Counted from the first letter of the stretch, positions 45,094 to 54,314 are shown. The stretch: 64,000 bases of DNA from Brevundimonas sp. (GCF_013912065.1 NZ_JACESA010000003.1:124001-188000); one strand, 5' to 3'. Program-made: numbers and translations. The notes: a model not told the origin generated them from the letters alone.

Positions 45094-46686
45094 TTAGTCC
45101 TGAGAACGAGCGTCTCGCGCCAGGCGGTCCGCGTCTCGCTCCATCTCGTCCGCCTTGGTGGGCAGGCTGGTGGAGAGGGCCAGGAGTTCGGCGTCGGTGA
45201 CGTGGTTTCCTCGGGCGCGATTCTCGGCGATCTGACGGGCGCGATAGGCGGGATCGCGAAGCCGGAAGGCTTCCGCCCGCATCTCCTGAGCCCCCTTGCG
45301 CATCTGCTCGGCGCCCTGGGCCATATGGTGAGCGGCGTCCTCGCGAGCGCGCGCCGCCTGGAGACGGGCCTGTTCGCCTAAACGACGCGCCTGTTCGCCT
45401 TCGACGCGGGCCTGGGCGGCGTGAGCGTGCGCCTCGGCGCTGGCGATTCGGGCGGTCTGGGCCTGCGCGTGGCTGTCATCGGCCTGGCGGCGGGCTTCGG
45501 CGGCGTGAGCGCGGGCCTTCTCGGCTTCGGCGCGGGCGTCCCACGCTCTGCGCTTCTCCTCCGGGGAGGAAGCGCGGATATGGATGTGGCTCGAGCTGAA
45601 GACGGGCGGGGCCGGAGGCGCGGGCGGCGTCGGCGCGACGACGGCGGACGGCGGCGCGGGCGGCTCCGGCGGGGCAGGCGGCGCCGGCGGCTCGGGCGCT
45701 TCAGGCGGGCTGACCCAGGCCTGACGGCTGAGTTCCAGCGCGGCCAGGGGCGTGGCGACGGCGGCGAGGGCGACGACGGTCAGGGCGACAGTCAACGGGC
45801 GACGGCGGGACGGCGTGTTCGACATGATGCAGGCGATCCTTGTCTTCAGGGTGCGGGCGTCGGCGGCCATGGGGCTGGCGGCGCAGGGAATGAAACGGGG
45901 AACGGGATGAGCGGCCAGGCGGACCAGGGCGCGGGCGTAGACCTGACGCTCCACCCTGGTCAGGGCGTCGGCGTCGGCGGCCTGTTCGGAACGGGCGACC
46001 AGTTCCATGTGCAGAGCCCAGACCAGGGGATTGAACCAGAAGAGAGCCAGGCTGAGGCGCGACAGGACCAGGAAAACCCAGTCTCCGCGCCGCAGGTGGG
46101 CCAGCTCGTGAGCGAGGATGGCCGGGGCGGCCTGGCGCTCGGCGAGGCTGCCGGGATCGACCAGGATGACGCCGGGCGCCGCGCCCCAGCTGAGCGGACC
46201 CGACAGCCGGTCGCTGGCGATCAGGCGCGGAGGTTCGCCGGTGGTCTGGGTTTCCAGCGCGGTCCGCCAGGCGGGGCATTTGACCGGCCGGCCATCGCGG
46301 GTCCAGCGATCCAGGGTGTGCAGGCCCAGCAGCAGCCGTGCGGCGATGGCGACGACGCCGATCAGCCAAAGAACGCCGACGATCAGGGCGGGCGTGGGCC
46401 AGGGCAGGGCGCCGGAGATTTCGACCCCGGCGACGGGGCCGACCTCGCCTTCCCACATGGGCAGGCTCTGGGGCGTGATGAGGGGTTCGGCGGCGGGCAG
46501 GAGCGCCAGCTTCAATGCCGGCACGACCGCCATGATCACCGGCAGGGCCAGCAGCAGACAGGTCACGCCGCGCAGGATATCGACCCGGTCGACCGGCCGC
46601 TGGGCCAGAAGGCGCGCGCAGATCAGGCCGGCGCCGGCGATCAGGCTGGACTTGACCAGCAGCGAAAGCAGAAGGGCCCAGGTCAC
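45094..46686 (-). CDS. M56 family metallopeptidase, BlaR1-like
   Basis: 530 residues. Four membrane segments surround a zinc protease motif HELAHLRRGD (His193, Glu194, His197) in the BlaR1/MecR1 (M56) pattern. After a Pro/Ala-rich spacer (PPAPPEPPAPP) the C-terminus is a long alanine-rich coiled coil (about residues 370-480), not a penicillin-binding sensor. It likely senses some cell-envelope signal and cleaves or frees the BlaI-type repressor encoded upstream, with which it overlaps by 4 bp. Confidence 0.87.
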   Translation of the reverse strand: MTWALLLSLLVKSSLIAGAGLICARLLAQRPVDRVDILRGVTCLLLALPVIMAVVPALKLALLPAAEPLITPQSLPMWEGEVGPVAGVEISGALPWPTPALIVGVLWLIGVVAIAARLLLGLHTLDRWTRDGRPVKCPAWRTALETQTTGEPPRLIASDRLSGPLSWGAAPGVILVDPGSLAERQAAPAILAHELAHLRRGDWVFLVLSRLSLALFWFNPLVWALHMELVARSEQAADADALTRVERQVYARALVRLAAHPVPRFIPCAASPMAADARTLKTRIACIMSNTPSRRRPLTVALTVVALAAVATPLAALELSRQAWVSPPEAPEPPAPPAPPEPPAPPSAVVAPTPPAPPAPPVFSSSHIHIRASSPEEKRRAWDARAEAEKARAHAAEARRQADDSHAQAQTARIASAEAHAHAAQARVEGEQARRLGEQARLQAARAREDAAHHMAQGAEQMRKGAQEMRAEAFRLRDPAYRARQIAENRARGNHVTDAELLALSTSLPTKADEMERDADRLARDARSQD

Positions 46687-47057
46687 GGCTTGCGCTCCAC
46701 GGCGTCGTCGATCATCCGTTCCAGGGCGGCGGCCTCTTGCGGGGTCAGCTTCTGGCCCAGGCCCAACAGGGCGGTGGCCGCGCTGGCGGCCGAACCGGCG
46801 AAGAAGGTGTCGATCATCCGCTGCAGGGCGCCGGCGGCGACGGCTTCCGTGCGCTGGACCGGGCCATAGACGAAGCCGTCGGGACCGGCGGCCCGTTCGA
46901 TCAGCCCCTTGGTCTCCAGCCGGGACAACAGGGTGCGGACGGCCGAGTCGCTGAGCGGGTCGGACAGGGCGTTGCGGACGGCGGCGGCCGTGCCGGTCTC
47001 AAGCCGACACAGGGTCTCGAAAACCTCGCGTTCGCGGCGGGGCAGGGATTCGATCAT
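46683..47057 (-). CDS. BlaI/MecI/CopY family repressor
   Basis: 124 residues. N-terminal winged helix (LPRREREVFETLCRLETGTA, DSAVRTLLSRLETKGLIER) followed by a short dimer region with LTPQEAAALERMI. It belongs to the BlaI family of proteolysed repressors. The first codon lies 23 bases from a double inverted repeat that probably is its operator. It is followed by the BlaR1-like gene (ATGA overlap). Confidence 0.9.
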   Translation of the reverse strand: MIESLPRREREVFETLCRLETGTAAAVRNALSDPLSDSAVRTLLSRLETKGLIERAAGPDGFVYGPVQRTEAVAAGALQRMIDTFFAGSAASAATALLGLGQKLTPQEAAALERMIDDAVERKP

Positions 47058-47079
47058 GGCGCTCTCCCGGTGCTGTTGA

Positions 47080-47109
47080 CGCTACGTTTGTAACGCTACA
47101 TGCGTAGCG
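47080..47109 (-). promoter_or_regulatory. tandem BlaI-type operators
   Basis: Two adjacent dyads: CGCTAC-GTTT-GTAACG (47080-47095) and CGCTAC-ATGC-GTAGCG (47094-47109), 14 bases apart, upstream of the BlaI-type gene start at 47057. The CTAC/GTAG arms resemble BlaI operator half-sites (TACA/TGTA). Confidence 0.65.
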
Positions 47110-47158
47110 GATTGCGTCGGGAATGAGGCGCGAAGATGAACTCGCCGTAGGGTGTTTT

Positions 47159-47323
47159 CGTCATTCCGGGTGTAGGGCCGCTTGGCCCGAAGACCCGGAA
47201 CCCAGCGGCGCGCGAGAGCGCGAACCTGTCGCGGACTCGGTGTTCAAACAGTGTGCGGCGGATAGATTTCGCCTTCGGCGCCGCTGGGTTCCGGGTCTCC
47301 GCTGCGCTTCGCCCGGAATGACG
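47159..47323. repeat. 165-bp imperfect palindrome
   Basis: Outer arms CGTCATTCCGGG (47159-47170) and CCCGGAATGACG (47312-47323), inner arms ACCCGGAACCCAGCGGCG (47193-47210) and CGCCGCTGGGTTCCGGGT (47279-47296). It fills most of the gap between the BlaI gene and the Gfo/Idh/MocA gene, and resembles the palindromic intergenic repeats seen elsewhere in this window but with a different sequence. Confidence 0.6.
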
Positions 47324-47338
47324 AAAGTGGAAGGGGGC

Positions 47339-48376
47339 TTAGAGAGTGATCTCCCGCCCCTCGGCGGCGCTGCGCAGGCCCGCGTCGAGGACGCGCATCA
47401 CGGTCAGGGCCTGATCGGCGGTCACGGGCGGAGGCCCCTTGCCTGAAATGGCGTCCCGGACGGCGGCGTAGAAGGCGGGATAGTCGCCGCGTTCCGGCGT
47501 CGGCGTGGTGAGGACGATTTCGCCGTCGATCTGTTTCGTCAGGACGCCGGGCGACGGGTCCAGGCCCCAGTCGGCGTCGCCGGGACGCAGGCCGGCCTTG
47601 GACTGGCCCTCCTGGGCGTCCAGCCCGTGTTTGACGAAACTGCCGCCCGTGCCGTGAACCCCGTAGCGAAGGCTGGATTCGGCCGCCAGATGGCCGGCGT
47701 TCAGGATCACCCTCAGACGGTCGTAGCGCAGCAGGACGTGGGCGTAGTCGATGGCCGTCGCGCCCCGCCGCTGGGCCTGCAGGTCGGCGTATACCCCCAG
47801 CGGCGGGCCGAACAACTGCACCGCCTGATCGATCAGGTGCGGCCCCAGGTCGGCCCAGACGCCGCCGTCGCGCCTGTCCTTCCAGCGGTCGGTCACGGCC
47901 GGGCGGAACCGGTCGTAATGGCTTTCGAACACGGCGACCTCGCCCAGTTCGCCCTCGGCGATCAGGCGGCGCAGGGTCAGGAAGTCGGCGTCCCAGCGGC
48001 GGTTCTGGAAGACGCTGAACACGCCGGTCGCGCTCGCTGCGACTTCCGCCACCGCCTCGGCCTCGGCCAGGGTCGCGGCGAAGGGCTTGTCCACCACCAC
48101 CGACTTTCCGGCCTTCAACGCCGCGATCGACTGTTCGGCGTGCAGGGCGTCGGGCGTGGCGACGACGATCAGGCCGATGTCCGCGCGCCCCAGGGCGGCG
48201 CCCAGATCGGGCAGGACCTCGACGTCCGGCAGGTCGGCGTGGACCGCCTCGGGCCGGGACGAGACCACGGCGGTCAGGGCCAGGCCCGGCGTCGCGGCGA
48301 TCAGGGGGGCGTGGAAGGTCTGTCCCGCCAGGCCATAGCCCACGACGGCGACGCCGATCGGATCATCTGAGGTCAT
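47339..48376 (-). CDS. Gfo/Idh/MocA family oxidoreductase
   Basis: 345 residues from ATG 48376. NAD(P)-binding GYGLAGQTFH opening, DIGLIVVATPDALHAEQS, the EKP-type motif as VVDKPFAATL, and a C-terminal sugar-type domain (GPHLIDQAVQLFGPP). It acts on a sugar or sugar-like alcohol; substrate unknown. Convergent with nothing, separated from the PrpR-like regulator by 48 bp on the same strand. Confidence 0.87.
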   Translation of the reverse strand: MTSDDPIGVAVVGYGLAGQTFHAPLIAATPGLALTAVVSSRPEAVHADLPDVEVLPDLGAALGRADIGLIVVATPDALHAEQSIAALKAGKSVVVDKPFAATLAEAEAVAEVAASATGVFSVFQNRRWDADFLTLRRLIAEGELGEVAVFESHYDRFRPAVTDRWKDRRDGGVWADLGPHLIDQAVQLFGPPLGVYADLQAQRRGATAIDYAHVLLRYDRLRVILNAGHLAAESSLRYGVHGTGGSFVKHGLDAQEGQSKAGLRPGDADWGLDPSPGVLTKQIDGEIVLTTPTPERGDYPAFYAAVRDAISGKGPPPVTADQALTVMRVLDAGLRSAAEGREITL

Positions 48377-48424
48377 GCACCGATCCTCCCGCCTCGGCGC
48401 CGGCTTGTCGAGGCGCAAGATAGG

Positions 48425-49855
48425 TCAGTAACGATCCGTGCGCTGGCCCTCCAGCACATAGGGCACGATCCCGCGCTCGTTCTCGGGCACATGCAGGGCG
48501 CGGTCGATGGGCGGGAAGGCGCGCTGGGTGCAGTCGGTGCGCTCGCAGATGCGGCAGCTGACGCCGATCCGCGCGGCGGGCCCGTTCAGGTCCAGTCCGG
48601 CGGCATAGACCAGCGACCCGGCGTGTTCGATCTCGCACCCCAGCGACAGGGCGTAGCGGCGGTCGTTGGCCAGGTAGGAGCCGCTGGGCTTGGATACGCT
48701 CTTGGCCACGGAGATGTAGCGCGACCCGTCCGGCATCTCGGCCAGCTGCACGTCGATCCGGTCCGGGGCGGCGAAGGCTTCGTGGACGTTCCACAGGGGG
48801 CAGGCGCCGCCGAACCGGGCGAACTGGAACCGGGTGGCGCTGTGGCGTTTGGTGATGTTCCCGGCCATGTCCACGCGGGCGAAATAAAAGGGCACGCCCC
48901 TCCAGCCCGGCCGTTGCAGCGTCGACAGGCGGTGGCAGACCTGTTCGAAACTGGCCTGGAACCGGGTGCGCAGCCGGTCGATGTCGTGCTTCTCCGCCCG
49001 CGCCGCCTCCAGGAAGGCGCGATAGGGCAGCAGCAGCGCCCCTGCGGCGTAGTTGGCCAGGCCGACGCGGGCGACGTCGCGCGCCGCCTCGGTGCGGAAG
49101 GCGGCCTGGTCCAGTTCCGCCTCGATCAGGTCGCGGAACGACAGCAGGGCCAGCTGGTGCGCCAGCTGGAACGACCGGGTCGCCCCCGGCTGCCAGGCGT
49201 CGATATACAGAACCCGCGCGGCGGGGTCATAGCGACGCAGCGCCGTCTGGTCCGCCACATTGGACACCCGCACCCCATGGATCTCGGCCAGGGCGGCTTC
49301 CAGCGTCCGTTCGATCTGGCCGTCGTCGCGGCGGGGCAGGGCGGCGGCCAGGGCCTCGGCCGCCGTGTCCAGGGCGTCGATATAGTTGTCGCGGTAATGG
49401 AAGAAGTCGCGCACCTCCTCATAGGGCAGCAGGGCCAGGCTGGCGCCCCGCTCGTCCCGGCCCAGGGTGTCGTCCAGCGCCTTCACCCGCTCGTCCAGCC
49501 GGCGGAAGGTCTGGTGCAGGGCCAGGAACTGGCGGGCCAGCCGCGGGGTGTTGGCCACCGCCTGTTTCAACTCGGCGGCCGTCGGCGGTTCTGCCTGTCC
49601 GGCGATGTCTGTCGTCGCCTCGCGCAGGTCGGCGATCAGCCGGGCGTCGCCTTCCAGGTCGAACAGGCTGGCGTCGATATGGAAGGCGCGGGTCAGGGCG
49701 ATCAGAACCCGCGCCGTCGCCGGCCTCTGGTTCGTCTCCAACTGCGACAGATACGAAGGCGACAGGCCCAGCCGCTCGGCGCAGGCCTCCAGCGTCCAGC
49801 CGCGCGCTTCGCGCAGCGTCCGCAGCTTGGTCCCCAGAAAGAGCTTCTCAGCCAT
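48425..49855 (-). CDS. PrpR/RamB/ScfR-like short-chain acyl regulator
   Basis: 476 residues from ATG 49855 (TTG 49861 also in frame). N-terminal XRE helix-turn-helix ([32 protein letters not shown]), an ImmA/IrrE-like middle and a DUF2083-type C-terminus with [10 protein letters not shown] (Cys434, Cys437, Cys442), which in mycobacterial PrpR binds a [4Fe-4S] cluster next to an acyl-CoA site. Divergent from the pcc operon, with TTTGC-type boxes between them; likely controls propionyl-CoA use. Confidence 0.85.
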   Translation of the reverse strand: MAEKLFLGTKLRTLREARGWTLEACAERLGLSPSYLSQLETNQRPATARVLIALTRAFHIDASLFDLEGDARLIADLREATTDIAGQAEPPTAAELKQAVANTPRLARQFLALHQTFRRLDERVKALDDTLGRDERGASLALLPYEEVRDFFHYRDNYIDALDTAAEALAAALPRRDDGQIERTLEAALAEIHGVRVSNVADQTALRRYDPAARVLYIDAWQPGATRSFQLAHQLALLSFRDLIEAELDQAAFRTEAARDVARVGLANYAAGALLLPYRAFLEAARAEKHDIDRLRTRFQASFEQVCHRLSTLQRPGWRGVPFYFARVDMAGNITKRHSATRFQFARFGGACPLWNVHEAFAAPDRIDVQLAEMPDGSRYISVAKSVSKPSGSYLANDRRYALSLGCEIEHAGSLVYAAGLDLNGPAARIGVSCRICERTDCTQRAFPPIDRALHVPENERGIVPYVLEGQRTDRY

Positions 49856-49862
49856 TCGCAAC

Positions 49863-49940
49863 TTTGCTGTTCAAGCGGATAAGGTTTGCAAGCCCACGCA
49901 GCTCCACACTTTTTGCGAAGTTGCGTTTGCGTATTTGCGA
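49863..49940. promoter_or_regulatory. cluster of TTTGC boxes between PrpR-like gene and pccB
   Basis: TTTGC at 49863, TTTGCAA (49885-49891), TTTTGCGAA (49911-49919), TTTGCG (49926-49931) and TTTGCGA (49934-49940). Similar TTTGCAAA/TTTGCGAA boxes are bound by RamB/PrpR regulators in other bacteria. Confidence 0.5.
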
Positions 49941-49986
49941 TGAAGGCGCCACGCCTTCCCCTACGAACAAGAGGCGTAAACCCATC

Positions 49987-51522
49987 ATGACTCAAGCCAT
50001 CCTTGAAGAACTGGAGCGTCGTCGCGCCGCCGCCAAACTGGGCGGTGGGGAAAAGCGTATCGCCGCCCAGCACGCCAAGGGCAAGCTGACCGCGCGCGAA
50101 CGTATCGACGTCCTGCTGGACGAGGGCTCCTTCGAGGAGACCGACATGTTCGTCGAACACCGCAGCCACGACTTCGGCATGCAGGATCAGCGCATCCCCG
50201 GCGACGGCGTCGTCACCGGGCGCGGGACCATCGGCGGACGTCTGGTCTATGTCTTCTCCAAGGATTTCACCGTCTTCGGCGGTTCGCTGTCGGGCGCCCA
50301 CGCGGCCAAGATCGTCAAGCTGCAGAAGATGGCCCTGACCACCGGCGCGCCGATCATCGGCCTGTTCGACGCCGGCGGCGCGCGCATCCAGGAAGGGGTC
50401 GAAAGCCTGGCCGGTTACGCCGACATCTTCCTGCAGAACACCCTGGCCAGCGGCGTCATCCCCCAGATCAGCGTGATCATGGGGCCGTGCGCGGGCGGCG
50501 ACGTCTATTCGCCCGCCATCACTGACTTCATCTTCATGGTGAAGGACACCTCCTACATGTACGTGACCGGCCCCGACGTGGTGAAGACCGTCACCAACGA
50601 GGTCGTAAGCCACGAGGACCTGGGCGGCGCCCGCGTCCATGCGGGCAAGTCCGGCGTCGCCGACGGCGCCTTCGAGAACGATCTGGAGGCCCTCAGCGAG
50701 GTCCGCCGCCTGATCGGCTTCCTGCCCCTGTCGAACCGCGAGAAGCCGCCGCTGCGCGACTCCTATGACGAGCCGGAGCGGGACGAGCCGTCGCTGGACA
50801 CATTAGTCCCGGCCAATCCGAACCAGCCCTATGACATGAAGGAGCTGATCCTGAAGGTGGTCGACGAGTCCGACTTCTTCGAGATCGGCGCCGATTTCGC
50901 CCGCAACATCGTCTGCGGCTTCGGCCGGCTGGAAGGCCAGACCGTCGGCATCGTCGCCAACCAACCCCAGGTGCTGGCGGGCGTGCTGGACATCGATTCA
51001 AGCCGCAAGGCCGCGCGTTTTGTCCGCTTCTGCGACGCCTTCGACATTCCCCTGGTCACATTCGTCGACGTGCCGGGCTTCATGCCGGGCACGAAACAGG
51101 AGTACGGCGGCCTGATCAAACACGGCGCCAAGCTGCTGTTCGCCTATGCCGAGGCGACGGTGCCGAAACTGACCGTCATCACGCGCAAGGCCTATGGCGG
51201 CGCCTATGACGTGATGAGCTCCAAACACCTGCGCGGCGACGTCAACTACGCCTGGCCCACCGCCGAGATCGCGGTCATGGGCGCCAAGGGCGCGGTCGAG
51301 ATCATCTTCCGCAAGGAGGCCGGCGATCCGGCGGCCCTGGCGGCGCGCGAAGCCGAATACAAGGACCGGTTCGCCAATCCGTTCGTGGCGGCGGGGCTGG
51401 GCTACATCGACGACGTCATCATGCCGCACGGGACGCGGCGGCGGCTGGTGAAGGCGCTGCGGACGCTGAAGAACAAGGTCCAGGAGAACCCCTGGAAGAA
51501 GCACGATAATATTCCGTTGTGA
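49987..51522 (+). CDS. pccB: propionyl-CoA carboxylase beta subunit
   Basis: 511 residues from ATG 49987. Carboxyltransferase subunit (two crotonase-like halves) with [50 protein letters not shown] and [10 protein letters not shown], the acyl-CoA oxyanion loops. It transfers CO2 from biotin on PccA to propionyl-CoA, giving methylmalonyl-CoA. It leads the operon, but a GIY-YIG gene on the other strand and two repeats separate it from pccA. Confidence 0.94.
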   Translation: MTQAILEELERRRAAAKLGGGEKRIAAQHAKGKLTARERIDVLLDEGSFEETDMFVEHRSHDFGMQDQRIPGDGVVTGRGTIGGRLVYVFSKDFTVFGGSLSGAHAAKIVKLQKMALTTGAPIIGLFDAGGARIQEGVESLAGYADIFLQNTLASGVIPQISVIMGPCAGGDVYSPAITDFIFMVKDTSYMYVTGPDVVKTVTNEVVSHEDLGGARVHAGKSGVADGAFENDLEALSEVRRLIGFLPLSNREKPPLRDSYDEPERDEPSLDTLVPANPNQPYDMKELILKVVDESDFFEIGADFARNIVCGFGRLEGQTVGIVANQPQVLAGVLDIDSSRKAARFVRFCDAFDIPLVTFVDVPGFMPGTKQEYGGLIKHGAKLLFAYAEATVPKLTVITRKAYGGAYDVMSSKHLRGDVNYAWPTAEIAVMGAKGAVEIIFRKEAGDPAALAAREAEYKDRFANPFVAAGLGYIDDVIMPHGTRRRLVKALRTLKNKVQENPWKKHDNIPL

Positions 51523-51549
51523 TGTCGGTTTTGATGCTTCCCCATAGTT

Positions 51550-51653
51550 CGTCATCCTCGGGCTTGTCCCGAGGATCCATACGCTCGGTGCGGGAAGGTG
51601 CGCACCGTCCTCGACTGAGTCTATGGATCCTAGGCACAAGGCCTAGGATGACG
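51550..51653. repeat. 104-bp double-hairpin element, copy 1
   Basis: Opens CGTCATCC and ends GGATGACG. Left hairpin stem ATCCTCGGG / CCCGAGGAT (51554-51562, 51568-51576), loop CTTGT; right hairpin stem ATCCTAGGC / GCCTAGGAT, loop ACAAG. The central about 35 bases vary. Same orientation as copy 2; both flank the GIY-YIG gene. Short spurious ORFs encoding DPRDKPEDD-like peptides come from such elements. Confidence 0.85.
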
Positions 51654-51671
51654 GGGAAGGAGGAGCGTGCG

Positions 51672-52034
51672 TCACGTCTCCTCGGGCGGCGTCCAGTTGC
51701 GGTAGACCTCTGTGTCGGGCTCGGCGCCTGTCGACCGCACCAGGCCGGTGAACAGGTCGTCCCAATGCGGGTTGGTGCGTTCGATCAGGTTCGCCTTCCA
51801 GTCACGGGGCCAGCGTTTCAGCGACTTCTCGCGCTGGATCGCGCCGACGATGGTGTCGTGGAATTCGTACCAGACCAGGCGTTTCAGGCTGAAGGTCTTG
51901 GTGAAGCCGTCGATGAGGCCCGCCCTGTGCTCGCCGACGCGCGTGACAAGTCGGCTGCTGACGCCGGTGTAGATCACGCCGTGTTTGCGGTTGGTCATCA
52001 TGTAGCAGCCGATCAAGCTGTCGCGGCCGACCAT
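51672..52034 (-). CDS. GIY-YIG family nuclease
   Basis: 120 residues from ATG 52034, with GGGGAG 6 bases upstream. A compact GIY-YIG domain: GCYMMTNRKHG (Tyr11), VIYTGVSSRLVTRVGEHR (Tyr22-Thr-Gly, catalytic Arg32) and AIQREKSLKRW (catalytic Glu69), then a basic C-terminus with WDDLF. All catalytic positions look intact. It lies opposite to the pcc operon, exactly between two same-orientation copies of the double-hairpin element, suggesting it moves with or acts on the repeats. Confidence 0.87.
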   Translation of the reverse strand: MVGRDSLIGCYMMTNRKHGVIYTGVSSRLVTRVGEHRAGLIDGFTKTFSLKRLVWYEFHDTIVGAIQREKSLKRWPRDWKANLIERTNPHWDDLFTGLVRSTGAEPDTEVYRNWTPPEET

Positions 52035-52053
52035 TTGTTTCTCCCCCAACCCG

Positions 52054-52157
52054 CGTCATCCTCGGGCTTGTCCCGAGGATCCATACGCCCGGTATCGGCC
52101 GGGACGCTCCGTCTTCGGCGGAGTCTATGGATCCTAGGCACAAGGCCTAGGATGACG
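52054..52157. repeat. 104-bp double-hairpin element, copy 2
   Basis: Same ends, hairpins and orientation as copy 1; only the centre differs. It ends 17 bases before the pccA start codon, so pccA translation may be close to the hairpin. Confidence 0.85.
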
Positions 52158-52174
52158 GCAGAGGAAATCTAACC

Positions 52175-54154
52175 ATGTTCTCCAAAATCCTCATCGCCAA
52201 CCGGGGCGAGATCGCGGTTCGGATCATCAAGACCTGCCGCCGCATGGGCATCAAAACCGTGCAGGTCTATTCCGAGGCCGACGCCGGGTCGTTGGCGGTC
52301 GAGATGGCCGACGAGGCGGTGCTGATCGGGCCGGCGCCGGCGGCGCAGTCCTATCTGCTGGCGGACAAGATCGTCGAGGCGGTGCGCCAGACGGGGGCGC
52401 AGGCCGTGCATCCGGGCTTCGGCTTCCTGTCGGAGAACGCCGGGTTCGCGCGGCGGCTGAGGGACGAGGGGATCGCCTTCATCGGCCCGAACCCCGAGGC
52501 CATCGAGGCCATGGGCGACAAGATCAGCTCCAAGAAGCTGGCGGCCGAGGCGGGGGTCTCGACCGTGCCGGGGCATATGGGGCTGATCGAGACGCCGGAA
52601 GAGGCGGTCAGGATCGCCAACGAAATCGGCTATCCGATCATGATCAAGGCAAGCGCCGGCGGCGGCGGCAAGGGCATTCGCGTGGCCCATTCGGACGCCG
52701 ACATGGCCGAGGGGTTTGCGGCGGTGAAGGCCGAGGCGCTGAACGCCTTCGGCGACGACCGGGTCTTCCTGGAGAAGTTCATTGTCGACCCGCGTCACAT
52801 CGAGATCCAGGTGCTCGGCGACAAGCACGGCCACGTCGTCCACCTGTTCGAGCGCGAATGTTCGATCCAGCGCCGCAATCAGAAGGTCATCGAGGAGGCG
52901 CCCTCGCCCCTGCTGGACGAGGCCACCCGCGCCGCCATGGGGGCCCAGGCCGTCGCCCTGGCGAAGGCCGTGAACTATGACAGCGCCGGCACGGTCGAGT
53001 TCGTCGCCGGTCAGGACAAGAGCTTCTACTTCCTGGAGATGAACACCCGGCTGCAGGTCGAGCATCCGGTGACGGAGCTGATCACCGGCGTCGATCTGGT
53101 CGAACAGATGATCCGCTCGGCCTGGGGCGAGACCCTGGCCTTCGAACAGAAGGACCTGAAGATCGACGGCTGGGCCATCGAGAGCCGCATCTACGCCGAA
53201 GACCCCTATCGCGGCTTCCTGCCCTCGATCGGCCGCCTGGTCCGCTACGAACAGCCCGAAGAGGGCGAGCAGGACGGCTATGTGGTCAGGAACGATTCCG
53301 GGGTCCGCGAGGGCGACGAGATCAGCATGTTCTACGACCCCATGATCGCCAAACTGTGCGCCTGGGGCGATACGCGCGAGGCGGCCGTGACCGGCATGGC
53401 CCGCGCTCTGGAGGACACCCACCTGTCGGGCCTGGGCCATAATGTGCCCTTCTTGGCGGCGGTGATGGACCAGGACCGGTTCAAGTCGGGGAACCTGTCG
53501 ACCGCCTATATCAAGGACGAATTCCCGGACGGCTTCCACGGGCTGAGGCCGTCGGTCGAACAGGAACGCATCCTGATCGCCTCGGCCATGGCCATGAACG
53601 AGATCGTCGCCGAACAGGACGGCGACCCGTCGGACCGCACCGACTGGATCGTGATGATCGACAAGACCCCGCACGGCGTCGGCCTGTCCTATGACGCGGA
53701 CGAGGCCATGATCCTGACCCTGACGGGCGGGGGCGACATCCGCCTGTCCGACATCGACTGGCGGCCCGGCCTGGCCCAGTTCCGCGCCGAACTGGACGGC
53801 GAGCCCTTCACCGCCGAGGTCAAGCGCGCCCCCGACGGCTTCGACATCCGCCACCGCGCGGCCAAGGCTCGCGTGCGGGTGCTGCGGCCCCATGTCGCCG
53901 AACTTTACGCCCGCCTGCCGGAGAAGATCGCGGCCGATACGTCCAAACTGGTGTTGTCGCCTATGCCGGGTCTGGTGGTGTCGATCCCGGTGGTGGTGGG
54001 CCAGGAGGTCAAGACCGGCGAAACCGTCGCGATCATCGAGGCCATGAAGATGCAGAACATCCTGAAGGCCGAGCGCGACGGGGTGGTGAAGGCCGTGGGG
54101 GCCAAGGACGGCGATCCGGTGGCGGCTGACGACGTGCTGGTGGAGTTCGGGTGA
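52175..54154 (+). CDS. pccA: propionyl-CoA carboxylase alpha subunit (biotin carboxylase)
   Basis: 659 residues. Biotin carboxylase part (FSKILIANRGEIAVRI, KASAGGGGKGIRV as ATP-grasp loop, ERECSIQRRNQKVIEEAPSP, FLEMNTRLQVEHPVTE), a BT linker, and a C-terminal biotinyl domain with EAMKMQN (biotin on Lys625). It charges biotin with bicarbonate and ATP for PccB. Acetyl- or methylcrotonyl-CoA use cannot be excluded but the methylmalonyl genes downstream favour propionyl-CoA. Confidence 0.94.
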   Translation: MFSKILIANRGEIAVRIIKTCRRMGIKTVQVYSEADAGSLAVEMADEAVLIGPAPAAQSYLLADKIVEAVRQTGAQAVHPGFGFLSENAGFARRLRDEGIAFIGPNPEAIEAMGDKISSKKLAAEAGVSTVPGHMGLIETPEEAVRIANEIGYPIMIKASAGGGGKGIRVAHSDADMAEGFAAVKAEALNAFGDDRVFLEKFIVDPRHIEIQVLGDKHGHVVHLFERECSIQRRNQKVIEEAPSPLLDEATRAAMGAQAVALAKAVNYDSAGTVEFVAGQDKSFYFLEMNTRLQVEHPVTELITGVDLVEQMIRSAWGETLAFEQKDLKIDGWAIESRIYAEDPYRGFLPSIGRLVRYEQPEEGEQDGYVVRNDSGVREGDEISMFYDPMIAKLCAWGDTREAAVTGMARALEDTHLSGLGHNVPFLAAVMDQDRFKSGNLSTAYIKDEFPDGFHGLRPSVEQERILIASAMAMNEIVAEQDGDPSDRTDWIVMIDKTPHGVGLSYDADEAMILTLTGGGDIRLSDIDWRPGLAQFRAELDGEPFTAEVKRAPDGFDIRHRAAKARVRVLRPHVAELYARLPEKIAADTSKLVLSPMPGLVVSIPVVVGQEVKTGETVAIIEAMKMQNILKAERDGVVKAVGAKDGDPVAADDVLVEFG

Positions 54155-54160
54155 TGCGGC

Positions 54161-54286
54161 AGAGCCCCTCCGTCTCGCCGCTGCGCGTCGATCCACCTCC
54201 CCATTTCATGGGGAGGAGACAGGGGGGTGATGCGTCTCCTCCCCGCTTTGCGGGGAGGGGGACCGCGAAGCGGTGGAGGGGTTCTT
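54161..54286. repeat. family-2 palindromic element, copy A
   Basis: Contains AGAGCCCCTCCGTC at its left, CCTCCCCATTTCATGGGGAGG (54195-54215 region) and CTCCTCCCCGCTTTGCGGGG, ending GGTGGAGGGGTTCTT. Related to the element at 62707-62859 and inserted between pccA and mutA. Confidence 0.65.
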
Positions 54287-54314
54287 TACGCCGCACGGAC
54301 GGGGCGGATCGCGC

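Noticed and set aside
51419-51653. Small frames reading MDPRDKPEDD-like peptides at the double-hairpin repeats
   Set aside because: They are translations of the repeat itself and recur at each copy; not genes.
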